Part shown: one piece after another, positions 9,188 through 18,495 of the stretch
How the letters are laid out: each line of letters starts with the position of its first letter
Position numbering within the stretch: position 1 is the first letter of the stretch
From: Paenibacillus sp. D2_2
Lineage (GTDB): Bacteria; Bacillota; Bacilli; Paenibacillales; Paenibacillaceae
Length of the DNA: 64,000 bases
Direction: 5' to 3'
Assembly: GCF_031199965.1 (NCBI RefSeq)
Contig: NZ_CP133605.1
Coordinates: 439,501-503,500, forward strand
Notes under the pieces: model-generated
Databases searched by the model: none
Told to the model about the DNA's origin: nothing
What the model saw: the letters and a program-made list of their open reading frames with translations, nothing else
Made by a program: the position numbers and the translations under genes

Positions 9188-10606
9188 TTGGTTTCCACCG
9201 TCACCATTCGCGCAGAATTAGAAAGTTTCATCAAGAAGGAGGGGATAACACTTCATCAATTTGCTGAACGATCCGGAATTAATGTAGGTACCCTAAGCGG
9301 CATAATTAACGGGAACAGGCCAATATCGATTGGACAATTGGACGTGATTACCGACGTAATGGGTCTTCCGGTGGGCAGCTTTTATGAAATGTATGCAGAT
9401 GAGGGTTTTGCTTCTAAAGCTGCTCCTCATTGGCGTAGATTACGTCCCTTTCTGCTTCGCTGCGCGGAACTGCGGAGGCATGATTGCATTCAAAAGACGC
9501 TTGAGCTTCTTATTGAAGATATTAAACAAGTGGCAGGCATTTTTGAAACGGCGGAAATCATGTTTGAACAAGGTCTGATCGAGTCAGCTATTCTTCTGTA
9601 TGAATGTGTGATCGAGAGTGAAAGATCAAGTCATAGCGAACGTTTAGCTATTAGTTACTTTAGGTTGTTTCAGATCTATCAAAAGGATCGACATAAAGGA
9701 TTTACTGCGGCGGTTCAATTTTTACCTTATCGACATCGTTTGCCCGAAGCATTGGTATTGGACGGGCTTGTCATGTTGATAGATTTATTTGCTGTAAATG
9801 AGAAGTGGGATGAAGCAGAGGATTATGCAGATGAATTATGTCATATAGCTTATAAGCTATATGAGAATAAAATTTGGAAAGATCCGAACTTCAATCCAAG
9901 CCGTCCCCTTGTTTATTACTATGGAAGAGGATACTTATCTAAAGCAGGAGCTTATGAATATCGTAGGATGTATGCTGAATCCAGGGTTTGGATTTCCAAA
10001 TACGAAGACTTAAGCTGGTTCGAAGGTCTTGATGAGGCTGGTAACCTGGAAGTGGAAAGATATAAGATGTTTGCGGAAGCAAACCTTCTATCGATTGACA
10101 TCAAGGAGGGGAATCGATCTAGAATCTCCGAGTATATTGCATTCCTTGAGGAAAATCCCAGTGAGGTTTTGGAAGGGTTAACAACCTTGCTAGAATCAGC
10201 TAATAGGCATAAGTTTTTTGTGGATGAGTATCTGAACCGATTTGCTGAGGAAATTAAGTACTACAGTAAAGTGACACAAAAGGGCTGGGGCAATCAAAAG
10301 AATAATCAAGTTTCCTATAATGATTCTTATCATACATTTCGATGTGCTATATTTTTTCAAAAGTATGCTATTTATTGCTTCAGAAAAAAAATAGTCGATG
10401 ATGGAATCGAGAATATACTAAACAGCCTCAGGTTTTCCAACAAGATCAATAGTAAAAGCACAATATCAAACAATATGATTTTATTTGAATTCTTCCGCCA
10501 TTATTCAACGGAAGAACAAAAATCAACATATTTAAAACTATGTGAGGAGGCGTGGGACTATGAAGAAGAGCTTAATTTGGGCGAGTGTGCAAATTCTCTC
10601 GGTTAG
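9188..10606 (+). CDS. RRNPP-type HTH-TPR regulator (putative peptide pheromone receptor)
   Basis: A 472-residue protein with a TTG start seven bases after AAGGGGGGGTG. Residues about 5-65 form an XRE-type helix-turn-helix (ITLHQFAERSGINVGTLSGI, then NRPISIGQLDVITDVMG). The rest, about 400 residues, is all-helical and lacks any catalytic motif. It has aromatic-rich helix pairs of TPR character, as in PlcR, NprR, AimR and the AimR-like receptors of Paenibacillus. These receptors bind short reimported peptides and change DNA binding. The key context is a 36-codon exported-peptide ORF that overlaps its 3' end and a Spo0E-like gene 140 bp further on. The coding region looks more AT-rich than neighbouring metabolic genes. 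The assignment rests on architecture and gene order, not on a close named homologue. Confidence 0.7.
   Translation: MVSTVTIRAELESFIKKEGITLHQFAERSGINVGTLSGIINGNRPISIGQLDVITDVMGLPVGSFYEMYADEGFASKAAPHWRRLRPFLLRCAELRRHDCIQKTLELLIEDIKQVAGIFETAEIMFEQGLIESAILLYECVIESERSSHSERLAISYFRLFQIYQKDRHKGFTAAVQFLPYRHRLPEALVLDGLVMLIDLFAVNEKWDEAEDYADELCHIAYKLYENKIWKDPNFNPSRPLVYYYGRGYLSKAGAYEYRRMYAESRVWISKYEDLSWFEGLDEAGNLEVERYKMFAEANLLSIDIKEGNRSRISEYIAFLEENPSEVLEGLTTLLESANRHKFFVDEYLNRFAEEIKYYSKVTQKGWGNQKNNQVSYNDSYHTFRCAIFFQKYAIYCFRKKIVDDGIENILNSLRFSNKINSKSTISNNMILFEFFRHYSTEEQKSTYLKLCEEAWDYEEELNLGECANSLG
10544..10550 (+). promoter_or_regulatory. Ribosome binding site of the pheromone ORF, inside the receptor gene
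   Basis: GAGGAGG lies nine bases before ATG at 10560. It is a near-perfect Shine-Dalgarno sequence embedded in the last codons of the receptor, which supports translation of the small overlapping ORF. Confidence 0.7.
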
Positions 10607-10670
10607 TATTATTGCTGGAGGACTTATTACAACGTTAACTCATGGTATGGGTATTAATTCGAATTGCTAG
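10560..10670 (+). CDS. Small exported peptide, putative pheromone precursor (36 aa)
   Basis: This ORF overlaps the regulator's 3' end by 47 bases in another frame. It has a short basic N-terminus (MKKS), a hydrophobic core of roughly 22 residues (LIWASVQILSVSIIAGGLI) and a short polar tail, TTLTHGMGINSNC. This is the layout of Phr, NprX, PapR and AimP precursors: export signal followed by a C-terminal stretch from which a 5-10 residue mature signal is cut. A mature form within HGMGINSNC is a guess. The ORF is followed at once by a hairpin terminator, so receptor and peptide form one transcription unit. It is too short for routine gene finders. Confidence 0.65.
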   Translation: MKKSLIWASVQILSVSIIAGGLITTLTHGMGINSNC

Positions 10671-10685
10671 GAAGCAGCAGGATAA

Positions 10686-10721
10686 GGAGTCGGCTCAATC
10701 ATGAGTCGATTCTTTATTTTT
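10686..10721 (+). terminator. Terminator after the peptide ORF
   Basis: Stem GAGTCGGCTCA / TGAGTCGATTC with an ATCA loop, followed by TTTATTTTT. Confidence 0.65.
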
Positions 10722-10810
10722 AACCATAAATGGAATTTTTATGTATGCACAAACGTGCAATATGCATTATTTAGCAACACACCCTAAAATATAACATAGG
10801 GTGATTGACA

Positions 10811-10996
10811 TTGATTAGAAGAGAGACTATAACAACTATTATTGAGCAGGAACGAGAGGAATTAAACCGACTGGCAGCGCAATATGGTTTGTTGGACAAG
10901 CGTGTGCTTGAACAATCTATAGAGCTCGATGAATTAATAAATAAATATAATAAAGTCAGGTATTATGACTCTCAGAAGAAGAAGCCGATTGCTTAG
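10811..10996 (+). CDS. Spo0E-like aspartyl-phosphate phosphatase
   Basis: A 61-residue protein with the helical-hairpin pattern of the Spo0E family: EREELNRLAAQYGLLDKRVL, then SIELDELINKYNK, which matches the SxELDxLI signature. Spo0E-type proteins dephosphorylate Spo0A~P and delay sporulation. The TTG at 10811 is preferred because AGGGTG lies about nine bases upstream; an in-frame TTG at 10805 is too close. It lies directly after the receptor-peptide pair in the same direction, separated by a terminator and about 130 bp, so it may be a regulated target or an independent gene. Confidence 0.75.
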   Translation: MIRRETITTIIEQEREELNRLAAQYGLLDKRVLEQSIELDELINKYNKVRYYDSQKKKPIA

Positions 10997-11021
10997 AGCG
11001 AAATGGCTTCTTCTTTGTTTT
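10975..11021 (+). terminator. Terminator overlapping the 3' end of the Spo0E-like gene
   Basis: GAAGAAGAAGCC in the last codons pairs with GGCTTCTTCTTT after the stop, followed by a T-rich tract. Confidence 0.65.
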
Positions 11022-11132
11022 ATTGGAATACAGACTTACACAAGTTTCTATATTTACCGCATTGGGTAGAATATAAATGGAAATCCTGATAATAATATTT
11101 CGGCCTAATGCTTGCATTTTATGGAGGGCGAT

Positions 11133-12811
11133 ATGCGTAAAGTATGGTGGAAAGAGGCTGTTGCATACCAAATATACCCGCGAAGCTTCATGGATTCAAA
11201 TGAAGACGGTATTGGTGATCTACAAGGGGTTATTTCCAAGCTCGATTATTTGAAGGATCTCGGGATCGATGTGATCTGGATCTGCCCTATTTATAAATCT
11301 CCAAATGACGATAATGGTTATGATATCAGCGATTTTTACGGTATTCTGGATGAATTTGGGACGATGGGTGATTTCGATATGCTGCTTACGGAGTGCCATA
11401 ATAAGGGCATTAGGCTAGTTATGGATCTGGTATTGAATCATACGTCGGATGAGCATCCCTGGTTCATTGAATCCCGTTCTGCTCGGAATAATCCCAAACG
11501 GGATTATTATATTTGGCGAGAAGGCAAGGGAGGATCAGAACCTAACAATTGGGAATCGATGTTCAACGGATCTGCTTGGGAATATGACGGGCATACGGAA
11601 CAATATTATTTGCATCTGTATTCCGTAAAGCAGCCTGATTTAAATATGGAAAATCCGGTCGTGCGTCAGGAGTTAATCTCCATGATTCGTTGGTGGCTGG
11701 ATAAGGGCATAGACGGTTTTCGAGTGGACGCGATCACACATATCAAGAAGCTGCCGGGACTACCGGACATGCCGAATCCGAAGCATTTGCGTTATGTTGA
11801 TGCCATGGACGGTCATCGTAATGTTGAGGGGATTCATGACTTTCTACAGCAATTCAAGCAGGAGGCCTTCGCCGACTACGATATCATGACGGTCGGTGAA
11901 GCGAGTGGAACACCGATCTCAGAAGCAGATAAGTGGATTGGTGAGAAGAATGGCGCGTTCAATATGATCTTCCAGTTCGAGCATGTTAGCCTGGATTTTG
12001 GACCGGAGGGACGTTGGGACTGTGGACCGTGGAGTCTAGCTAAGCTGAAACAGATTATGCAGAAGTGGCAAATTGGACTGGACGGAATCGGTTGGAATGC
12101 TCTGTATTTGGAGAACCATGATCAACCTCGCAGCGTGTCCCGATTTGGTGATCCCGTACATTATCATAAGGAATCTGCCAAAATGCTGGCTACGTTCTTC
12201 ATGTTGATGCAAGGTACTCCCTTTATTTATCAGGGACAGGAGATTGGTATGACCAATGTTCATTTCCATAACCTTAACGAATATCGGGATGTAGAGATCT
12301 ACAACTATTACCGTGAACGGCTGATGGATGGCCAGGATATTGATGAGACGATGCGCAGGATACGATTCCGGCACGTGATAATGCGAGAACACCTATGCAG
12401 TGGAGCGATTCTCAGCATGGTGGATTCTCGGGTGTTGTACCATGGATTCGCGTCAATCCCGACTATCATCGTTTTAATGTGGAGCAGCAGCTATCCGACC
12501 ATGACTCGATATTGAATTATTATAAGAAACTGATCGTGCTTCGTAAATCAAATGAGACACTTATATATGGCAAATACGGTAGCTTTATGGACAAGCATCC
12601 AGAGATATTTGCTTATTCCCGTTCACTTGGCGGTAAGATCTATTTGATTGTACTTAATTTCTACGGTAATACCCCACCATTTGAAATGCCGGACGAGTTA
12701 AAAGGATATACCTCTCACGTTGTTCTCTCCAATTATGAGATGGACCAGAGCCGATTGGACAATACATTTGAGATGAAGGCTTATGAAGCCATTGTGTATC
12801 AACTCGATTAG
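11133..12811 (+). CDS. GH13 alpha-glucosidase / oligo-1,6-glucosidase (frameshifted)
   Basis: The start MRKVWWKEAVAYQIYPRSF follows TGGAGGGCGAT. GH13 regions are all visible: DLVLNHTSDEHPWF, GFRVDAITHI (nucleophile Asp), VGEASGTPI (acid/base Glu) and LENHDQPRS (third Asp), followed by TPFIYQGQEIGM. The frame breaks at 12370-12371; one extra G restores the conserved RDNARTPMQW segment and a 559-residue protein, the usual length. The family hydrolyses isomaltose, trehalose-6-P or other short alpha-glucosides in the cytoplasm. I cannot assign one substrate. No transporter is adjacent. Confidence 0.8.
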
Positions 12812-12835
12812 TTCAACTAATATATCACAATAGAA

Positions 12836-12877
12836 GGGGAGTTTCTCCGCGCATGTGCAGAGGTGCTCCCTTTTTGG
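12836..12877 (+). terminator. Terminator after the GH13 gene
   Basis: AAGGGGAG pairs with CTCCCTTTTT across a GC-rich inner loop. The remainder of the 268-bp gap to the GH2 gene is AT-rich leader with no ORF. Confidence 0.5.
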
Positions 12878-13079
12878 GTTACCGTCATTTGTTTCTACTT
12901 ATTTCCCATGCTTACGTAAGGGGTTTGTTAGCGAAGTCTATTCAGCCCAATATGGTGATGGATAGTTATTTAATGTGTTTTGTTGTATAAATATAATAAC
13001 AATTAATATAACAAATATATTGAAGTAGATTGAAATGTTCGTTGTATATTGAATCGGGCGTTGACTACATTGGAGGCGA

Positions 13080-15614
13080 ATGATGAACCATCAGCATATT
13101 CTAAGTGATTGGAAGTTCAAAGCTTGTGATGAAGAGGAGTGGCTGCAGGCTCAGGTACCGGGAACGGTGCATACAGATTTACTGCGGCATGGTATCATAA
13201 GTGATCCATTCTATGGGTCAATGAGCATAATTTGCAGTGGATCGATAAGAAGGATTGGGAATACGAGGCGAATCTGAAGCTTACCGATGACATGGCCCTA
13301 CTAAGTCATTTGGAACTTGTATTTGAGGGGTTGGATACTTATGCGGATGTGTATGTGAATGAGCAGCATATATTGTCCGCTGATAATATGTTTCGCGCCT
13401 GGCGGGCCGATGTGAAGCCCTATATTCATGTCGGTGATAATACGGTCAGAGTGGTATTTTGTTCCCCAATCGTCAGGGATATGGTCAAGCTACATAAGCT
13501 GGGCATGGAGATGCCAGCCCCTAATGATCAATCTGATCTGGGGGAGTGGTTGATCATAAGCTCAGTGTGTTTGCCAGGAAAGCCCCTTACCATTACGGCT
13601 GGGATTGGGGACCAAGATTTGTGACATGCGGGATTTGGCGCGAGGTTAGGCTGGAAGGCTGGTCAGCGCCGAAGATTACCGAGTTTTATATTAGACAGAA
13701 TCAAGTGTCTGCGGAGATCGCCGACTTGACGGCTGAAGTGGAGGCCTTTGTACCAGCTGCCTGGACTGGCCGCTTGAAGATCGTTGCTGGTGAGCAGATT
13801 TGGGAGAAGACGGTTGAACTTACCACCGGAGTTCAGGTGATCAAGTTGGATATGCATATTAGCAAGCCTGAGCTATGGTGGTGCCGCGGGCTTGGGGAAC
13901 CATCCTTGTATACTTTTAAAGCAGAGCTTCTGGAACAAGACTATTCTGTGTCCGAGAAGCAGGTTAAGACCGGCTTACGTACCATTCGCCTTATTCGCGA
14001 ACGTGACACGGCGGGGGCTTCATTTTATTTCGAGCTGAATGGTGTTCCTGTATTTGCGAAGGGAGCCAATCATATACCAAATGACAGCTTTATTCCCGAA
14101 GTCACTTATGAGCGTTACCGCCATGAAATAGCGACGGCTGCGGCCAGTCATATGAATATGCTCCGTGTGTGGGGCGGTGGATTTTATGAGGAGGATATCT
14201 TCTACGAGCTATGTGATGAGTATGGTTTGCTTGTCTGGCAGGATTTCATGTTCGCTTGCAGCATGTATCCGGGGACGAGGCCTTTCTATCCAATGTTGCT
14301 CAGGAAGCGGAGTATAATATCCGGCGCTTGCGCAATCATCCTTGCATTGCCTTATGGTGCGGGAATAATGAGATCGATTCAGCTTGGGCTCATTATATAG
14401 AGAATAGTGGCTGGGGCTGGAAACAAAATTACGATACGCTTCAGCGGGAGAAGTTGTGGGCGGACTATGAGGTTCTATTCCACCGTATATTACCCGAGGC
14501 GGTATCTCGCTTGGCTCACAATATCGCTTATTGGCCATCCTCTCCGCTCCGTAGTTTGAGCCGGGATGAAAATCAGCATGCCAATGCATTATCTGGCGAA
14601 GGGGATATTCACTATTGGGGAGTATGGCACGCCGTAGAACCGTTCGAGAACTACAACAGCTATATAGGTCGTTTTATGAGTGAATATGGTTTTCAATCTT
14701 TTCCTGAGCTTAAGTCCGTTCTTAGCTACGCTCCGGAAGAACAGCTTGAATTAGAATCAGACATTATGCTTGCCCATCAGAAGAACGGCAACGGTAATCG
14801 GCTGATCAAGGAGTATATGAAGCAGTATCTACCTGATCCGAAGGACTTCAAAGCCTTTCTGTACATGAGCCAGATCCTGCAGGCCCAAGCGATGGAGACG
14901 GCTATAGAAGCGCACCGTAGGAACAAGCCATACTGTATGGGTACGTTGTACTGGCAGATGAATGATTGCTGGCCAGTTGCTTCCTGGGCGGGTATGGATT
15001 ATTACGGGCGCTGGAAGGCGCTGCAATATACAGTTCAGAGAAGCTATCGTGATATTATACTGTCCATCGTTAGAACAGAGGATGGCATCGATATCTATGT
15101 TGTGAATGACAAGAGGAACGTGGTCTCCGGTAAGTTGGATCTGCAGTTGTTCGATTTCAACGGGAACAGGTTGTATGAGAATACGGAACAGGTCATGCTT
15201 GCCGCGGATTCATCTGCTAAGATCAAATCTATGCATCTGGGAGGATTGCTCCAGTCCTGGGATCAGCAACGGACAGTGCTGGTAGTCAGCTTGAAGCAGG
15301 GGAATGAGTTGCTCGACCGCAAGCCGTATTATTTCACCTCATTAAGAAATATCGAACTGCCGCAGTCAAGCATAACGTTACATGAAGTATCGGGAACGAA
15401 TGGAACCTCATTCACATTGGGGTGCGATACTTTAGCTCGGCAGGTATGGCTATCTGCGGAGGAGGAAGGGATATTCTCGGACAATTTCTTCGATCTAATC
15501 CCGGGTATGCCGGTTACAGTACAATTCTATCGCCGTAGTTCAGGAGATAAGGCCTTTGTTCAGGATTCTCCGGGCCATGTCACTGTAAGGTCCATGAGAG
15601 ATTTTATATCGTAA
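13080..15614 (+). CDS. GH2 beta-mannosidase (three frameshifts)
   Basis: Joining four in-order segments by adding one base near 13216, 13541 and 14272 (each in a G run) gives 845 residues, normal for GH2 beta-mannosidases. The segments contain the jelly-roll opening with VPGTVHTDLLRHG, the family-typical RKAPYHYGWDWGPRFVTCGI, the acid/base region LWCGNNEID, the nucleophile region MSEYGFQSFP and LYWQMNDCWPVASW. No signal peptide is present, so it acts in the cytoplasm and removes terminal beta-mannose from imported oligosaccharides. The ATG follows GGAGGCGA. It fits functionally with the mannosidases 40 kb further on, though it is not linked to them. Confidence 0.8.
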
Positions 15615-15633
15615 AGGTTGCCTTGAAGGTAAC

Positions 15634-15672
15634 GAGCTGATGTCGCTGTTATAGCGGTGTCAGCTTGTTTAG
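15634..15672 (+). terminator. Probable terminator after the GH2 gene
   Basis: GAGCTGATGTCGCT pairs imperfectly with AGCGGTGTCAGCTT, followed by a short T-rich stretch. Confidence 0.5.
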
Positions 15673-15793
15673 TTTACGCGGTGTCTGATGATATCTCTAC
15701 AGAGTATTTCACTATTTTCCATCCCTAACAAGTTAGATAATCTCGTTCATTGCTGTTATAATGTTGACTTGACCAATACTAGAAAGAGATGAA

Positions 15794-17711
15794 ATGAGGA
15801 TGGAAAATTATCGGATTATGAACCGATGGAAGTTTGCTGTTACGTTTTTGCTTATATTATTAAAAATCGGCCTGATGCGTTATTTCTTCTATGATGGAAT
15901 TCATTGGGGGGAGTAGCTGCCGAAGCGCTGTCCGCATTGGCTCTTTTTTGTCTTGTTGATTTGTTGTTCCCTATTAAGAGGAAGGGGATCGTATACACTA
16001 GTTTTAATTTCATATTTTCTCTGACACTGTTTGCGGCAACTCTATATTTCGCCCACTTTGGGACGATTCCGACCTACGCTGTACTGGGTGAACTGAACCA
16101 GGTTCCGCAGATTCGGGGTAGTGTGAACGCGCTGCTGCGACCGGACCAGTTTTTGTATTTTGTTGATTTTGTAGTGCTATTTATCGTGTATATCGTTCGC
16201 AAGATTGTCTCCTACCGTCGAAGTCGCAGTCTCAGCTTCTCTATGGAACGTCGTGATTCAGGCGGCAAGAGTCGTGGTTGGATCATCGGGGTCGCTGTTT
16301 TGTTAGTACTCTGTGTCGGTGCATCGACGCTTTATGTTCGCTCCGGCAAAGGTATCGATAACGAATTGGTTCGCGGCGAGAAAATAGGCTTCTTGAACTA
16401 TCAGATCGATGCGGCCCTTCGTAATCAAAAGAGGAGAAAATGCTCCAAGAGGGGAATCTGGAGGAGACAGCTGGCGAGATTCACGCTTTGCAGAATTCCT
16501 ATTCTTACCACGACCAAAAGGCAGCAGTGACACCGAATTATTTTGGTGCGGCCAAGGGTAAGAATCTGATTGTCATTCAGATGGAGTCCTTTCAGAATTT
16601 CCCGATTAATCTCAAGATTGGTGATCAGGAAGTAACACCGATATTGAACGGGCTTGCTAAGGAAGGATTTTATTTTCCATATGTCTTCCAACAGATTGGC
16701 CAGGGAAATACATCGGATGCGGAGTTCATGTCGAACACATCGATCTACCCTACGGCAGCGGTAGCGATGTCTACCGGATACGGAAACCGTGAATTACCAA
16801 GCCTGCCTCGGTTGTTGCAGAAGCATGGTTATGTGGCGAATACGTTCCATATCAATGATGTAACATTCTGGGACCGGAACAAGCTATATCCGGGGCTTAA
16901 TTTTGACAAGTATTACGACAAGCCTTACTACAATAATGATCATTTTAACGATTTTGGTGCCTCGGATGAGGAGATGTACCGGGTTGGTATCGAGAAGCTG
17001 AAGGAGATTCAAAGCGAAGGCAAGCCATTTTATGCTCAATTCGTGACAACATCCAGTCACTCTCCATTCGTTGTCCCTGAAGACAAGAAACAAATTCAGC
17101 TTCCGCAGGATATGGATGGGACGAATCTAGGGAATTATATTACGGCAATTAACTATACGGATTATGCGATAGGGAAATTGATAGATCAGTTAAAAGAAGC
17201 TGGAATGTGGGACGACACGATGCTCGTCATCTATGGTGACCACTTCGGAGTGCAGCCGAGTGATACGAGTTCCAGCGAGATTGAGCAGAAGCTGGGCATC
17301 GCTTATGATGACCGGGTGAGCCGCTTCAATATTCCGCTCATTATGCATATTCCCGGACAGCAGCCGGGTATCCGTGCAGAACGTGTCGGCGGTCAAGTAG
17401 ACATTATGCCGACGACGGCGAATTTGCTAGGTATCTCTTTGAAGGATGAGGGCTTTACAGCAATGGGGCAGGATCTGCTTAATATCGACCGCAATGTAGT
17501 TGGTATGCGATATTATTTGCCAACCGGGTCCTTCTTCAATGACGATGTGATGTTCGTTCCTGGTCAAGGCTTCGAAGATGGCTCGGCTGTATCGATCAAG
17601 ACACTTCAACCTGTCGCGGATTTCTCGAAGTATCGCAGCGACTACGATTATATTATGAAGCTGATGGGCTTGTCCGATCAGTATGTGAAGCTGCTGCCCA
17701 AGAGGGGATAA
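15794..17711 (+). CDS. LTA synthase family sulfatase-fold membrane enzyme (two frameshifts)
   Basis: Reading from ATG 15794 or 15800 and adding one base in the G run at 15906-15911 and one near 16430 gives 639 residues. The N-terminal third has about five membrane segments; the extracellular domain has the LtaS catalytic signature NLIVIQMESFQ and QGNTSDAEF, whose Thr is the nucleophile, plus YGDHFG metal ligands. LtaS-type enzymes polymerise glycerolphosphate from phosphatidylglycerol onto a glycolipid anchor. Paralogues (YfnI, YqgS, YvgJ types) differ as primase or stress forms, and I cannot tell which this is. It is monocistronic. Confidence 0.85.
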
Positions 17712-17730
17712 ACGGTCTATATAATACAAT

Positions 17731-17764
17731 AAGCCCCGCTGGAGGAATATCTCCAGCGGGGCTT
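17731..17764. terminator. Strong bidirectional terminator
   Basis: Perfect 14-bp stem AAGCCCCGCTGGAG / CTCCAGCGGGGCTT between the convergent LTA synthase and small secreted-protein genes. Confidence 0.85.
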
Positions 17765-17784
17765 ATCGTATAGGTTTTGGTAAG

Positions 17785-18219
17785 CTAGAATATATGGTAC
17801 TTCTTGGAGACGCTTTCGCTAATAATCGCTACAAGCTCTTGTGATTGTTGTTGGTAGGCTTCGATGGAGATATGCCCGTCGGCCAATCTCTGATCTAGCT
17901 GCTCTTGTAGCTGTGATACTTGCAGGCTGATGACGGAGTCTACATCCTTCTGATTGGATATGGTGATGTCAGCAAGAGAGTTGCCCGCTGCCAGTGCTTC
18001 ATATAGAGCATCTGTGCAATCCTCGTTATTGACGATACCTATTGCATCAATAAGCGGGTCATTGCTCCTTTGTTTGGAATTGCTCTTATTTTGATCAGCC
18101 TGCTTGGCTGGAATAAGAGCCAACGCTTTCGCCGCAGCTGCAGTTTGTCCCGATATGCCTGAACCCAGCGTAATGAAGCATGCCATCGTCCCTACGATAA
18201 CGATTCGTTTTATAATCAT
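17785..18219 (-). CDS. Small secreted protein of unknown function
   Basis: A 144-residue protein with a signal peptide (MIIKRIVIVGTMACFITLGSG, cleavage after an AAA-rich stretch near residue 29). The mature part is polar and helical. A segment resembling the LYEALAAGNSLADI type of repeat (residues about 72-85) is followed by a helix rich in Gln and Leu. This pattern occurs in secreted Bacillus/Paenibacillus proteins of the DUF2680-like kind, but I cannot name a function. It is divergent from the large repeat protein, with 276 bp between them. Confidence 0.6.
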   Translation of the reverse strand: MIIKRIVIVGTMACFITLGSGISGQTAAAAKALALIPAKQADQNKSNSKQRSNDPLIDAIGIVNNEDCTDALYEALAAGNSLADITISNQKDVDSVISLQVSQLQEQLDQRLADGHISIEAYQQQSQELVAIISESVSKKYHIF

Positions 18220-18495
18220 AGAAAAGTAATCCTCTCCATTCGTACTATCAGAGGTTATTCATGTACTAAGGTTAATACGTTGAGGGAGCCAAGGAGGTTT
18301 CATTTATTATTTTATATTGCAAAAAAGATACAATTAACGAGCGAAATAAGGCCGAATGGTATCAATGTTGTACCTCCTCGGTTAAATTTTCTTTACGAGG
18401 AAAAAAGAAGAAACTTTTCTGCCTGTTATTGCGTTAAATTAGACGAGGATAATTATCATGCCAGATCAACCCTAGGCATGAGAGAGGTGGATTTT

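Noticed and set aside
12808..12826. Solo end or excision footprint of the MITE-like element (TTAGTTCAACTAA after the GH13 stop)
   Set aside because: Only part of the 14-bp end matches and there is no second end or internal sequence; a chance match is as likely.
18280..18495. An extended N-terminus of the stalk-domain protein (72 extra residues)
   Set aside because: The extension is polar, would bury the signal peptide, and has no usable start; GAGAGGTGG before TTG 18496 fits.
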